Positions 54,701 through 64,000 are shown, numbered from the stretch's first letter. The stretch: 64,000 bases of DNA from Streptomyces sp. HPF1205 (GCF_020400825.1 NZ_JAINVH010000023.1:61981-125980), one strand, 5' to 3'. The notes: a model not told the origin generated them from the letters alone. Numbers and translations are program-made.

Positions 54701-57700
54701 CGTCCGGTGGCCAGGGAGAAGGCGGTGTCGAGGAGGTCGGCGTCCGGGTGCCGGTCGAGGTGCGTGGCGAGGGCGGCGGCCTGGGCGCGCAGGGCGCCCG
54801 CGGTCCGGCCGTGGAGCAGTACGGGGAGGGCGCCGGGCACGCCGGGCCGCTCGCCGTCGCCGGGCCGTTCCGGCCGGGTGTCCCGCGGGGCCTGTTCGAC
54901 GATGACGTGGGCGTTGGTGCCGCTGATGCCGAAGGAGGAGACGCCGGCCCGGCGCGGGCGCCCCGTCTCGGGCCAGTCCTGGCGCTCCGTCAGCAGTTCG
55001 ACGGCGCCGGCGCTCCAGTCGACGTGCGGGCTGGGTTCGTCGACGTGCAGGGAGCGGGGCGCGACGCCGTGCCGGATGGCCTGCACCATCTTGATGACGC
55101 CTGCGACGCCCGCGGCGGCCTGGGTGTGGCCGATGTTGGACTTGATCGAGCCGAGCAGCAGCGGGCGGTCCTCGGGGCGGTCCTGGCCGTAGGTGGCGAT
55201 GACGGCCTGGGCCTCGATGGGGTCGCCGAGGGTGGTGCCGGTGCCGTGGGCCTCCACGACGTCGACCTGGTCGGCGGTGAGGCGGGCGGCGGCCAGTGCC
55301 TGGCGGATGACGCGCTGCTGGGAGGGGCCGTTGGGGGCGGTCAGGCCGTTGCTGGCGCCGTCCTGGTTGACGGCGGAGCCGCGCAGGACGGCGAGTACGG
55401 GGTGGCCGTTGCGGCGGGCGTCGGAGAGGCGTTCCAGCAGCAGCATGCCGGCGCCCTCGCCCCAGCCGGTGCCGTCGGCGGCCGCCGCGAACGGCTTGCA
55501 CCGGCCGTCGGCGGACATGCCGCGCTGGCGGCTGAAGTCGATGAAGATACCGGGGGTGGACAGCACGGTCACGCCGCCGGCCAGGGCCATCTCGCACTCC
55601 CCGGCCCGCAGCGCCTGGGCGGCCAGGTGCAGGGCGACCAGGGAGGAGGAGCAGGCGGTGTCGACGCTGACCGCGGGGCCCTCGAGGCCGAGCGTGTAGG
55701 CGACGCGGCCGGAGGCGACGCTGCCGGAGCTGCCGGTGCCGAGGAAGGCGTCGACGCCTTCGGGGAAGGTCCGCAGCCGGGAGGCGTAGTCGTGGTACAT
55801 GACGCCGGCGAAGACGCCGGTGCGGGTGCCGCGGGCGGCGCGGGGGTCGATCCCGGCGCGTTCGAACGCCTCCCAGGACGTCTCCAGCAGCAGCCGCTGC
55901 TGCGGGTCCATGGCCAGCGCCTCCCGCGGGGAGATGCCGAAGAAGCCGGGATCGAAGTCGGCGGCGTCGGGCAGGAAGGCGCCGTTGCGGGAGTAGCTGC
56001 GGCCGGGCAGGCCGGGTTCGGGGTCGTAGAGGGCGTCGAGGTCCCAGTCGCGGTCGCCGGGCAGTTCGCCGACGGCGTCCGTCTCGCCCGCGACGAGTTC
56101 CCACAGGTCCTCGGGGGTGCGGACCCCGCCGGGGTAGCGGCAGGCCATGGCGACGACGGCGACGGGTTCGCCGGGGGCCGCCGCGGAGGGCCCGGGGGTG
56201 GTGCGGTCGGGGGCGCCGGTGGTGCCGAGGACGCTGTCGGCCAGGCGGGTTGCGAGGGCGGTGGGGGTGGGGTGGTCGAAGACGAGGGTGGCGGGCAGGC
56301 GCACGCCGGTGGCGGCGGCCAGGCGGTTGCGCAGTTCGACGCCCATGAGGGAGTCGAAGCCGAGTTCCTTGAACGCCGTGCCCGCGCCGACCGCTTCGGG
56401 CGAGTCGTGGCCGAGGACGGCGGCGGCTTGCGAGCGCACCAGGGTGACCAGGGCGTGGTCGCGTTCGGTCCGGGTCATGCGGGCGAGCCGCTCGGCCCAG
56501 TCGGGCTGTCCCGAACCCGCGGCGGCCGCGGTACGGCGGGGGGTGTGCGGGACCAGGACGCGGTACAGCGGCGGCAGTCCGGCGCCGGCGGCCTGGGCCC
56601 GCAGGGCGGGCAGGTCGAGGCGGATGGGGACGGTGAGGGCGGCGCCGTGCGCGGTGGCGGCGTACTCGGTGGCGGCGTCGAAGAGCGCCATGCCGTCGGC
56701 GTCGGGCAGCGGCAGTACGCCCTGGCGGGCCATGCGGCGGCGGTCGGCGGCGCCCAGGTGCGCCGACATGGCGCTGGTGGACTCCCAGAGGCCCCATGCC
56801 TGGGAGGTGGCCGGCAGGCCGGCGGCGCGGCGGTGGGCGGCGAGGGCGTCGAGGAAGACGTTGCCGGCCGCGTACGCGGCCTGTCCCGCGCTTCCGGCGG
56901 TGCCGGAGAAGGAGGAGAACAGCACGAACGCGGTGAGGTCGCGTCCGGCGGTCAGGGTGTGGAGGTGCCAGGCGGCGTCGGCCTTGGGGCGCAGGACCGC
57001 GCTGAGGCGTTCGGGGGTGAGGGAGGTGAGCATGCCGTCGTCGAGGACGCCGGCGACGTGGACGACGCCGCGCAGCGGGTGCGCGGGGCCGATGCCGGCG
57101 ATGAGGGCGGCGAGCGCTTCGGGGTCGGCGGCGTCGCAGGCGGCGATGTCGGCGTGGGCGCCGGTCGCGGCGATGGCGGCGGCCAGTTCGGCGGCGCCGT
57201 CGGCAGCGGGGCCGCTGCGGCCGGCGAGCAGCAGGTGGCGCACGCCGTGTTCGGCGGCGAGGTGGCGGGCGACGAGGCCGCCGAGGGTGCCGGTGCCGCC
57301 GACGATCAGCACGGTGCCTTCCGGGTCCCAGACGGGCGCCGCGGGGGCGGCGGGCTCGGGGGCGCGGACCAGGCGGGGCACGGTGACGGTGCCGTCGCGG
57401 ACGACGGCCTGCGGTTCGTCGCCCGCGGCGAGCCGGGTCAGGGCGGCCCAGGAGGCTCCGGTGCCGTCGATGTCGGCGAGCAGCAGCCGGCCGGGGTTCT
57501 CGGTCTGGGCGCTGCGCACCAGGCCCCACACGGCGGCGCCGGCCAGGTCGGTGACGGGCACCCCGGCGTCGGGGGCGGCGCCGCCGGTGAGGACGACGAG
57601 CCGGGTCGCGGCCAGTTCCTCGGTCTCCAGCCACTCGCGCAGCACGGTGAGGACGGCGGTCGTGGCGCGGTGGACGGCCGCGGGGACGTCGGCGCCGGGG

Positions 57701-60700
57701 ACCTCGGCGCCCGGGGTGTCGGAGGCGCGGGTGTCGAGGACGATGACATCGGGGGTGTCGCCGGTGAGCGCGGCCAGGGTGGGCGCGGTGGTGGCGGTGG
57801 CGCCGACGGCGGTGAGGGCGGCGGCGGTGCGCTCGCCCGCGCCCAGCACGGTCCAGCGCAGGGGGCCGGGTTCGCCGGTGGCGGGTTTCTCGTCCCAGCG
57901 CACGGTGTAGAGGTCGTCGGTGGTGCGGGGGGCGGTGGGCCGGGCCGCGTTCGGGCGCAGGACGAGGTGGTCGACGGTGGCGACGGGGGCGCCCTCGGCG
58001 TCGGCGACGAGGACGGAGACGGACTCGGGGCCGGTGCGGCGCAGCCGGACGCGGAGCATGGTGGCGCCGGTGGCCTGCAGGCGGACCTCGTTGAAGGAGA
58101 ACGGCAGCCAGCCGGGGGCGTCGGGGCCGTCCTGGAGGAGCCCGCCGACGGCGATGGCGTGCAGCGCGGAGTCCAGCAGGGCCGGGTGGAGGCCGAACGC
58201 GGCGGCCTCGGCGCGGTGTTCCGCGGCGAGTTCGACCTCCGCGTACACCTCGTCGCCGGTGCGCCAGGCGGTGCGCAGGCCACGGAAGGACGTCCCGTAG
58301 TGGTAGCCGCGTTCCGCCATGGCCGGGTAGAGGCCGGTGGCGTCGAGCGGGTCGGCGCCTTCCGGCGGCCAGGCGGTGAGGTCGTCAGGGGCTGCGGGGG
58401 CGGGGTCGGCGCTGAGCAGGCCGACGGCGTGCCGGGTCCAGGGCTGCTCGCCGGAAACCGGGCCGTCGTCGTCGTCGCCGTCGTCGGGCTGGGCGTGGAC
58501 GGTCAGGGAGCGGCGGCCGTCGGCGCCGGGCGCGGCGACGCGGACCTGGACGCGGACGCCGCCGTGCCCGGGCACCGCCAGCGGGGTCTCGACGGTGAGT
58601 TCGTCGACGGTCCCGCATCCGACACGGTCGGCGGCGTGCAGGGCCAGTTCGAGGAAGGCGGTGCCGGCGAGGATGACGGTGCCGCCCAGGGCGTGGTCGG
58701 CGAGCCAGGGCTGCGCCTTGGCGGAGAGCCGTCCGGTGAGCAGCAGTCCGTCGTCCTCGGCGAGGCCGACGGCGGCGCCGAGCAGGCCGTGTCCGGCGCC
58801 GCGCAGGCCGAGCCCGGCGGGGTCGCCGGCGGCGTGGCGGCGGGCGGGCGGCCAGTAGGGGCGGCGCTGGAAGGCGTACGTGGGCAGGGCGGGGGCGGCG
58901 CTCGCCGTGGCGGGCGCGGCGGCGGCGGGCAGCAGCGCGGTCCAGTCGACGCGGGCACCGTGGGCGAAGGCGCGGGCGGCGGACTCGGCGAATTTGGCGG
59001 CGCCTCCCTCGTCGCGGCGCAGGGTGCCGGTGGAGACGCCGTCCACGCCGTCCTCGGCGAGGGTGTCGCCGACCGCCGCGACCAGCACGGGGTGGGCGCT
59101 GACCTCGATGAAGACGCGGTGGCCGGCCCGGGCGAGGGTGCGGACGGCGTCCTGGAACATCACGGGCCGGCGCAGGTTGTCGTACCAGTAGTCGGCCGTC
59201 ATCTCCGGGCCGCTGAACCAGGTGCCGTAGGCGGTGGACAGCAGCGGGACCCGTCCGGCGCGGGGGGTGATGCCGGCGAGTTCGGCCTTGATCTCGGCTT
59301 CGAGAGGCTCGACTTCGGGGCAGTGGGAGGGGAAGGTCGAGGCGAGCCGGCGGGCTCGCACGCCCTCGGCCTCGCACCGCGCCACGAGCCGGTCCAGGGC
59401 GTCGTGGGTGCCGGAGACAGCGACGGTCTCGGGTCCGTTGACGGCGGCCGTCCACAGCCGGCCGCCGACGTCCCGTACGAGACGTTCGGCCTGCTCGCGG
59501 GTGGCGAACATGGACACCATGGCGCCGACGCCGGTGAGCGGGCCCATGACGCGTACCCGCAGGGTGCTGATGCGGGCGGCGTCCTCCAGGCCGATGACGC
59601 CGGCGACGCAGGCGGCGGCGATCTCGCCCTGCGAGTGGCCGACGACGGCTGCCGGTTCCACGCCGGCGGAGCGCCACAGCGCGGCCAGCGAGACCATCGT
59701 GGCGAACAGCGCGGGCTGGATGACGTCGACGTGCCGCAGCCGCTCGGCGTCGTCGACGACCTCGGTGAGCCGCCAGCCGGTGAGGGGGGCGAGGACTTCC
59801 TCGCAGGCGGCCATGGAGGCGGCGAACGCCGGCGATTCGGCGATGAGCCGGCGGGCCATGCCGGGCCACTGGGAGCCCTGGCCGGGGAAGACGAAGACGG
59901 GGCGTTCGCCTCCGGCGGCCGCGCCGCGCACGACGGCCGGGTGTTCGGCGCCGCGGGCCAGCGCGTCGAGGCCCGCGGCGAGTTGCTCCCGGTCGGCGCC
60001 GAGGACGACCGCGCGGTGGTCGAAGACGCTGCGGTGGCGGACGAGCGCGGCCGCGGTTCCGGCGAGGCCGGCGTCGGCGTCCTCCCGCGGGCCCCCGGAT
60101 CGCGCGAGGTGCGCGGACAGGCGCGCGGCCTGCCCCGCCAGGCCCGCGGGTCCGTGTCCTGAGACCACCCAGGGCGTGACGGGCAGGGCGGTGACCGCGC
60201 GGGGCGCGGCGGGTGCGGCGGGCTCGGGGGACGCGGAGCCGGGGGACGCGGGCTCGGGGGCGGCGGGCTCGGCGAGGGCCTGCTCGCCGGCAGGGGCGGG
60301 GGCCGCGGTGGGGCCGCCGTCGGCCGGCAGCGGATCGGGGGCCTGTTCGATGATGGTGTGGGCGTTGGTGCCGCTGACGCCGAAGGACGAGACACCGGCT
60401 CGGCGCGGCTGCCCGGTCGCGGGCCAGTCGCGGGCCTCGGTGAGGAGGGCCACGGCGCCGGAGTCCCAGTCGACGTGTGTGGTGGGCCGGTCGACGTGCA
60501 GGGTGCGCGGCAGCTTGCCGTGCTGGATGGCCAGGACCATCTTCATGACGCCGGCGACGCCCGCGGCGGCCTGGGTGTGGCCGATGTTGGACTTGACCGA
60601 GCCGAGCCACAGCGGCCGGTCGTGGTCGTGCGCCTGCCCGTAGGTGTTGAGCAGGGCCTGCGCCTCGATGGGGTCGCCGAGCATGGTGCCGGTGCCGTGC

Positions 60701-61725
60701 GCCTCGACGGCGTCGATCTGCGCGGCCGTCAGCCGGGCGCTGTCGAGGGCCTGCTGGATGACGCGCTGCTGGGAGGGGCCGTTGGGGGCGGTCAGGCCGT
60801 TGCTCGCGCCGTCCTGGTTGACCGCGCTGCCGCGCACGACGGCCAGGACGGGGTGTCCGAGGCGCTGGGCGTCGCTGAGGCGTTCGACCAGCAGGACGCC
60901 GGCGCCCTCGCCCCAGCCGGTGCCGTCGGCGGCCTCGGCGAACGCCTTGCACCGCCCGTCCTGCGACAGTGCGCCCTGCCGGCTGAGGTCCACGAACACG
61001 CCCGGGGTGCACATCACGGACACGCCGCCGGCCAGGGCGAGGGAGCACTCGCCGCCGCGCAGCGCCTGCATCGCCATGTGCAGGGCGACCAGGGAGGCCG
61101 AGCACGCGGTGTCGACGGTGGCGGCCGGTCCCTCCAGGCCGAGCGCGAAGGAGACCCGGCCGGACAGCACGCTGGCGGCGTTGCCGGTGCTGACGTAGCC
61201 TTCCGCGCCTTCGACGTTGCCGATCAGCAGCCCCGCGTAGTCCTGCCCGTTGGAGCCCATGAACACGCCGGTGCGCGAGCCGCGCAGGGCGCGCGGGTCG
61301 AGTCCGGCGCGTTCGAACGCCTCCCAGGACGTCTCCAGCAGCAGCCGCTGCTGCGGGTCCATGGCCAGCGCCTCACGCGGCGAGATGCCGAAGAAGGCGG
61401 CGTCGAACTCGCCTATACCGTCGAGGAACGAGCCGTGCCGGGTGTACGAGGTGCCGGACCGGTCGGGGTCCGGGTCGTAGAGGGCTTCCAGGTCCCAGCC
61501 GCGGTCCTCGGGGAACGGGGCCAGCGCGTCGCGCCCCTCGGCCAGCAGTTCCCACAGCTGCTCCGGTGTGCGCACCCCGCCGGGGAAGCGGCAGCTCATC
61601 CCGATGATGGCGACGGGCTCGGGGGCACCGCTCTCGGCCTCGCGCAGCCGCTGCCGGGTCTCGGCCAGGTCGGCGGTGACGCGCTTGAGAAAATAGCGGA
61701 GCTTTTCCTCATTCGGGGAAGCCAT
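51799..61725 (-). CDS. PKS: KS-AT-DH-KR-ACP / KS-AT-ACP / TE-like
   Basis: 3308 aa. N-terminal docking helix (NEEKLRYFLKRVTADLAET). Module 1: KS Cys208; AT Ser698 (GHSQGE, FPSH: methylmalonyl-like); DH His1011 (HALGGTVILA, final Pro is Ala); KR with VLDDG (B-type) and YAAGN about 1618; ACP FDSL about 1789. Module 2: KS Cys2025; AT Ser2476 (GHSVGE, HAFH: malonyl); ACP FASL about 2866. A long Ala/Pro linker with a QSP repeat leads to a TE-like domain with GHASG (Ala3170 at the nucleophile position) and LPGDPLEIL (Pro3286 where His is expected). ATG 61725 has AGGTGAG upstream. This is the terminal synthase of a modular line. Confidence 0.9.
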   Translation of the reverse strand: MASPNEEKLRYFLKRVTADLAETRQRLREAESGAPEPVAIIGMSCRFPGGVRTPEQLWELLAEGRDALAPFPEDRGWDLEALYDPDPDRSGTSYTRHGSFLDGIGEFDAAFFGISPREALAMDPQQRLLLETSWEAFERAGLDPRALRGSRTGVFMGSNGQDYAGLLIGNVEGAEGYVSTGNAASVLSGRVSFALGLEGPAATVDTACSASLVALHMAMQALRGGECSLALAGGVSVMCTPGVFVDLSRQGALSQDGRCKAFAEAADGTGWGEGAGVLLVERLSDAQRLGHPVLAVVRGSAVNQDGASNGLTAPNGPSQQRVIQQALDSARLTAAQIDAVEAHGTGTMLGDPIEAQALLNTYGQAHDHDRPLWLGSVKSNIGHTQAAAGVAGVMKMVLAIQHGKLPRTLHVDRPTTHVDWDSGAVALLTEARDWPATGQPRRAGVSSFGVSGTNAHTIIEQAPDPLPADGGPTAAPAPAGEQALAEPAAPEPASPGSASPEPAAPAAPRAVTALPVTPWVVSGHGPAGLAGQAARLSAHLARSGGPREDADAGLAGTAAALVRHRSVFDHRAVVLGADREQLAAGLDALARGAEHPAVVRGAAAGGERPVFVFPGQGSQWPGMARRLIAESPAFAASMAACEEVLAPLTGWRLTEVVDDAERLRHVDVIQPALFATMVSLAALWRSAGVEPAAVVGHSQGEIAAACVAGVIGLEDAARISTLRVRVMGPLTGVGAMVSMFATREQAERLVRDVGGRLWTAAVNGPETVAVSGTHDALDRLVARCEAEGVRARRLASTFPSHCPEVEPLEAEIKAELAGITPRAGRVPLLSTAYGTWFSGPEMTADYWYDNLRRPVMFQDAVRTLARAGHRVFIEVSAHPVLVAAVGDTLAEDGVDGVSTGTLRRDEGGAAKFAESAARAFAHGARVDWTALLPAAAAPATASAAPALPTYAFQRRPYWPPARRHAAGDPAGLGLRGAGHGLLGAAVGLAEDDGLLLTGRLSAKAQPWLADHALGGTVILAGTAFLELALHAADRVGCGTVDELTVETPLAVPGHGGVRVQVRVAAPGADGRRSLTVHAQPDDGDDDDGPVSGEQPWTRHAVGLLSADPAPAAPDDLTAWPPEGADPLDATGLYPAMAERGYHYGTSFRGLRTAWRTGDEVYAEVELAAEHRAEAAAFGLHPALLDSALHAIAVGGLLQDGPDAPGWLPFSFNEVRLQATGATMLRVRLRRTGPESVSVLVADAEGAPVATVDHLVLRPNAARPTAPRTTDDLYTVRWDEKPATGEPGPLRWTVLGAGERTAAALTAVGATATTAPTLAALTGDTPDVIVLDTRASDTPGAEVPGADVPAAVHRATTAVLTVLREWLETEELAATRLVVLTGGAAPDAGVPVTDLAGAAVWGLVRSAQTENPGRLLLADIDGTGASWAALTRLAAGDEPQAVVRDGTVTVPRLVRAPEPAAPAAPVWDPEGTVLIVGGTGTLGGLVARHLAAEHGVRHLLLAGRSGPAADGAAELAAAIAATGAHADIAACDAADPEALAALIAGIGPAHPLRGVVHVAGVLDDGMLTSLTPERLSAVLRPKADAAWHLHTLTAGRDLTAFVLFSSFSGTAGSAGQAAYAAGNVFLDALAAHRRAAGLPATSQAWGLWESTSAMSAHLGAADRRRMARQGVLPLPDADGMALFDAATEYAATAHGAALTVPIRLDLPALRAQAAGAGLPPLYRVLVPHTPRRTAAAAGSGQPDWAERLARMTRTERDHALVTLVRSQAAAVLGHDSPEAVGAGTAFKELGFDSLMGVELRNRLAAATGVRLPATLVFDHPTPTALATRLADSVLGTTGAPDRTTPGPSAAAPGEPVAVVAMACRYPGGVRTPEDLWELVAGETDAVGELPGDRDWDLDALYDPEPGLPGRSYSRNGAFLPDAADFDPGFFGISPREALAMDPQQRLLLETSWEAFERAGIDPRAARGTRTGVFAGVMYHDYASRLRTFPEGVDAFLGTGSSGSVASGRVAYTLGLEGPAVSVDTACSSSLVALHLAAQALRAGECEMALAGGVTVLSTPGIFIDFSRQRGMSADGRCKPFAAAADGTGWGEGAGMLLLERLSDARRNGHPVLAVLRGSAVNQDGASNGLTAPNGPSQQRVIRQALAAARLTADQVDVVEAHGTGTTLGDPIEAQAVIATYGQDRPEDRPLLLGSIKSNIGHTQAAAGVAGVIKMVQAIRHGVAPRSLHVDEPSPHVDWSAGAVELLTERQDWPETGRPRRAGVSSFGISGTNAHVIVEQAPRDTRPERPGDGERPGVPGALPVLLHGRTAGALRAQAAALATHLDRHPDADLLDTAFSLATGRAALEYRAALPGTDPDALRGALTALAAGRPAPGTTQGLAADTPLAFLFAGQGSQRLGMGRELAAAWPAFATALDTVLAHLDPLLPTPLRDVLYGDDPAALDRTGSTQPALFALEVALYRLVESWGLTPDYVTGHSVGELAAAHVAGVWSLEDACRLVAARATALQALPEGGAMLAVQAGEDEVRAALAGLEDTAGLAAVNGPDSVVVSGAAGALAALEERWRADGRRTKRLPVSHAFHSPLTEPALGAFREAAGRVTYHEPRIPVVSDLTGEIARAEELTDPEYWVRHVRGTVRFADAVRTLHALGVRHFAEVGPDGTLAALARTCLDSLGGTGSAATVPLLRSDRPEPQALGHALAALHVHGAAVDWAAYFAGSGARRTDLPTYAFQRERYWLSENPDALPSAGLADAAFWAAVEQEDLAGLSAALGDDGTGDGDRVLDALRPALPVLSDWIRRSRARATPAYAGTAAPAAGPLLRATLADLPRDQWYETALDVVLAQSADVLGHAGADTIEPTRDFLDQGFASLTAVELRARLAALTGLDLPAALVYDHPSPAELAAHLTEILATATEAEAALAPAAPALAPEPETAPAATALPAGTVPVPAAAWAGTSAQAAHAPVPALAPAGTPAVTAAREEAREPAALAAGAPGTAFAAVGAAAAGAAGAAVQAAPAFTDAAVRRQSPQSPQSPQSPPSATRAREAGAFVSLLTEACRTGRTGQFLDLVGTAAALRRSPGSGRGAWAPAPIPLADGPDGTTLVCCSSLTALAGPARFRQFAAALRGRRRTALLPVPGFLPGEELPRSYDELIERQADTLLDHADGGAIALLGHASGTLTAYHLAHELERRGRAARALVLIDAPAPGTDLTETLTAELVGGLVTADPLTAEDDRLIATGGYRTLLPAWTPRALTAPTLLLAPQGPALTGEIGEGRQPWPGAHDAATLPGDPLEILGSGASATAEAVHTWLDAH
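52627..52662 (-). repeat. In-frame 9-bp repeat (Gln-Ser-Pro)n in TE linker
   Basis: Four copies of GGCGACTGC encode QSP repeats in the linker between the last ACP and the TE-like domain. Likely flexible, length-variable linker. Confidence 0.7.
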
Positions 61726-61801
61726 GGTGCTCTCACCTCGGGAAGTCATAGGGGCGGTACGGCTGAGGGGCGGGTCCGGGGTGCCCGGCGGGTGGCGCTG
61801 C

Positions 61802-64000
61802 TCAGGAGATCCCGAACTCTTTGCCGATGAACTCGAAGACCTCGTCGTCGGTGGCTCCTTCGAGTTCACCGGTGACCGACTCGCCGCTCGCGCCCGTCCT
61901 GGCTCCGTCCAGGGCGGACAGCAGGGCGCGCAGCCGCTCGGTGACCGCGTCGCGCCGGGCGGGGTCGGCGTCCGGCGCCGTGAGGGACGCCTGCAGCGCG
62001 TCCAGTTCCCGCAAGCCTGGCACGCTCGGCTCCGGCACAAGCTCCCCGTACAGGTGCCCGGTCAGCGCCTCCGGGGTGGGGTAGTCGAAGACAAGGGTCG
62101 TCGCGAGGCGGGTACCGGTTGCCTTGCCGAGCCGGTTGCGCAGTTCGACGGCGGTCAGCGAGTCGAACCCCATGTCGCGGAAGGCGCGCCGCGGGTCGAT
62201 CGCGGCCGGCGAGGCGTGGCCGAGGACGAGGGCGACCTCGGTGAGGACGAGTTCGGCCAGCAGCCGCTGCCGTTCGGCCTCGGAGGCGCCGGCGAGGTGG
62301 GCGAGCAGGTCGGTGCCGGGGCTCGCGGTGACGGCCGCGGTCAGCGCGGCCCGCGCCTCGGGGACCCCGGCCAGCAGGGGGCTGGGGCGTACGGCCGCGT
62401 AGCCGGGTGCGAAGCGCTCCCAGTCGACGTCGGCGATCGCCACGTAGGTGTCGCGGGCCAGAACGGCCCGCTCCAGGGCGGCGACGGCCTTCGCGGCGGC
62501 CATGACGGGCAGCCCGCCGCGGCTGACGCGGCCCTCGACCAGCGCGCTGTCGGCGACCATGCCGCCCTCGGCCCACGGTCCCCAGGCGACCGAGGTGGCC
62601 GCCAGGCCCCTGGCGCCGCGGTACGCGGCCAGGGCGTCCAGGTAGGCGTTGGCGGCGGCGTAACTGCCCTGCCCGGGGCCGGGGACGGTGCCGGCGACCG
62701 AGGAGAACAGGACGAACGCGGACAGGTCCTGGTGAGCGGTCAGCTCATGCAGGTGGCGGGCGGCGGCGGCCTTCGCGGCGAGCACGGAGGTGAACCGGTC
62801 GGGGGTCAGCCTGTCGAGGACGCCGTCGTCGAGCAGGCCGGCGGCGTGCACGACGGCGGTGAGCGGCTGGTCGGTGGGTACGGCGGCCAGGACCCGGGCG
62901 AGCGCGTCGCGGTCGGCGGCGTCGCACGCGGCGATGGTGACGGCGGCGCCGAGTTCCTTCAGTTCCGCGGCCAGTTCGCCGGCGCCGGGGGCCTGGTCGC
63001 CGCGGCGGCTGAGCAGCAGCAGGTGCTCGGCGCCGTTGCGGGCCAGGGCCTTGGCGACCTGCGCGCCGAGGGCGCCGGTGCCGCCGGTGATCAGCGTGGT
63101 GCCGCCGGGCCGCCATGCCGCCTCCTCGGCCCCGGGGCCCGCCGGCACGCCGGCGTGCTCCAGCCGGGCGGCGAAGACACCGCTGGTACGGACGGCCGTC
63201 TGGTCCTCCTCGCGCCGGGCGAGGACCGCGCACAGGCGGGCGCCGGTACGGGCGTCGAGCACGGCGGGCAGGTCCACCAGGCCGCCCCAGCGGTCCGGGT
63301 ACTCCTGGGCGGCGACGCGGCCGAGGCCCCAGATCGCGGCGTGCTCGGGCCGGTGCACCGCGTCGAGGCCGCCGACGGAGACGGCCTGCCGGGTGGCGCA
63401 CCACAGCGGGGCGGCCTGGTCGAGGTCGCCGAGGGCCTGGATCAGGGCGGCGGTCGCGGGCAGGGCGGCGGGGACGGCCGTGTGCTCCCCTTCCGGGTGG
63501 GCGGCGTCGGCGTCCGCGAGGAGGGAGAGCACTCCCGCGACGGGGAACGGGCCCTCGATCCCGTCGAGCCCCATGGGTACGGTGGGTGCGGCGGCGGCGA
63601 GCACCTCGCCGATGCGAGCGGCGTACTGCTGCCGGTCGGGGGCGGCCGTGTCGAGGGTGACGCGGACGGGCGTGGCGCCGGCCGCCCGCAGGGCGTCGGC
63701 GAGAGTACCGGTGTCCTCGGTGTCGCCGGGCGGGGTGACCAGCAGCCAGGTGCCGTTCAGGACCGGTTCGCCGGAGCGGGTGAGCGGCGCCCACGCGAGG
63801 CGGTAGCGCCAGCCGTCGGTCTCCGACCCGGCCCGCCTGCGGCGGCGCCAGGAGGACAGGGCGGGCAGCGCGGGCCGCAACGCGTCCAGCGCCGCGTCCT
63901 CACCGCTGATCGCCGCGCCGAGAGCTTCGAGGTCTTCGCGTTCGACGGCGTCCCAGAAGGCGGCGTCCACGTCGTCCACCGCCTTGACCCGCGGTGGGGT
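61802..64000 (-). CDS. Modular PKS, C-terminal part: KR-ACP
   Basis: The frame is open to the window edge, so the KS and AT lie beyond it. Visible: the KR structural subdomain (AAFWDAVEREDLEALG), which usually follows AT directly in modules without DH; catalytic KR with TLITGGTGALG, HAAGLLDDGV (LDD, B-type) and GQGSYAAANAYLDAL; ACP with MGFDSLTAVEL; and a C-terminal docking helix ending DDEVFEFIGKEFGIS. That tail and the N-terminal helix of the next PKS, 76 bp downstream, look like a matching docking pair, so the chain passes from this protein to the next. Confidence 0.9.
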   Translation of the reverse strand, partial: TPPRVKAVDDVDAAFWDAVEREDLEALGAAISGEDAALDALRPALPALSSWRRRRRAGSETDGWRYRLAWAPLTRSGEPVLNGTWLLVTPPGDTEDTGTLADALRAAGATPVRVTLDTAAPDRQQYAARIGEVLAAAAPTVPMGLDGIEGPFPVAGVLSLLADADAAHPEGEHTAVPAALPATAALIQALGDLDQAAPLWCATRQAVSVGGLDAVHRPEHAAIWGLGRVAAQEYPDRWGGLVDLPAVLDARTGARLCAVLARREEDQTAVRTSGVFAARLEHAGVPAGPGAEEAAWRPGGTTLITGGTGALGAQVAKALARNGAEHLLLLSRRGDQAPGAGELAAELKELGAAVTIAACDAADRDALARVLAAVPTDQPLTAVVHAAGLLDDGVLDRLTPDRFTSVLAAKAAAARHLHELTAHQDLSAFVLFSSVAGTVPGPGQGSYAAANAYLDALAAYRGARGLAATSVAWGPWAEGGMVADSALVEGRVSRGGLPVMAAAKAVAALERAVLARDTYVAIADVDWERFAPGYAAVRPSPLLAGVPEARAALTAAVTASPGTDLLAHLAGASEAERQRLLAELVLTEVALVLGHASPAAIDPRRAFRDMGFDSLTAVELRNRLGKATGTRLATTLVFDYPTPEALTGHLYGELVPEPSVPGLRELDALQASLTAPDADPARRDAVTERLRALLSALDGARTGASGESVTGELEGATDDEVFEFIGKEFGIS

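Noticed and set aside
52855..60162. 2435-codon open frame on the plus strand opposite the bimodular PKS
   Set aside because: Gly/Ala/Arg-rich mirror of the PKS codon bias with no recognisable domain; a GC-rich antisense shadow.

Overview
The window is very GC-rich, with strong third-position G/C bias, GTG/TTG starts, AGGAG-type ribosome binding sites, rare TTA codons and several type I polyketide synthases (PKS). This fits Streptomyces or a close actinomycete. Apart from a degenerate IS4-type transposase at the left edge, nearly everything belongs to specialised metabolism. It looks like one large hybrid PKS/NRPS cluster, or two or three adjoining ones, and it runs off the right end of the window.

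Layout. (1) 1-5,314: transposase relic; HAD phosphatase, DinB/MDMPI-type protein and FAD monooxygenase (minus); enoyl-CoA hydratase (plus). (2) 5,405-19,743, minus: fatty acyl-AMP ligase (FAAL) -> PKS (ACP-KS-AT-DH-KR-ACP) -> PKS (KS-AT-ACP) -> 64-aa ORF -> KAS III -> AfsA-type gamma-butyrolactone synthase -> SDR reductase. The first four genes overlap by 1-4 bp. The transcript starts from a clear promoter at 19,932-19,960 carrying a repeated operator-like sequence. (3) 20,628-21,827: MFS exporter. (4) 21,985-33,437, minus: aryl carrier protein -> aryl-AMP ligase -> PKS (KS-AT-KR-DH-ACP) -> an FkbK/FkbJ/FkbI/FkbH-like set for hydroxymalonyl-ACP, with no O-methyltransferase in view. (5) 33,884-36,339, plus: a DegT-family aminotransferase and a NikD-like flavin oxidase, which together suggest lysine to picolinate. 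(6) EamA transporter and a large LuxR (LAL) activator. (7) 40,859-50,766: two sister P450s, a Cys-type alpha/beta hydrolase resembling aminoacyl shuttles, a 3-hydroxyacyl-CoA dehydrogenase, an NRPS protein C-A(degenerate)-T and a free-standing A-T protein. (8) 50,928-64,000, minus: type II thioesterase, a bimodular PKS ending in a thioesterase-like domain with a broken catalytic triad, and the C-terminal part of an upstream PKS.

How the parts may work together (inference). The FAAL operon builds a beta-ketoacyl chain on a carrier protein, which is the known donor substrate of AfsA enzymes, and it encodes no thioesterase. AfsA-type release as a butenolide or butyrolactone is therefore a plausible offloading route. 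The second operon would load a pyridine carboxylate made by the divergent gene pair and extend it with hydroxymalonyl-ACP. In the NRPS section, the A-T protein could load an amino acid for P450 oxidation and transfer to the T domain whose own A domain is dead.

Non-coding structure is rich. There are long perfect hairpins at convergent gene ends and a 44-bp perfect palindrome behind the PKS with the broken thioesterase domain. Short tandem repeats fill several intercistronic gaps. A GTGACTT(A/T/C)AA motif recurs in two upstream regions. All functional assignments come from motif reading only; no searches were run.
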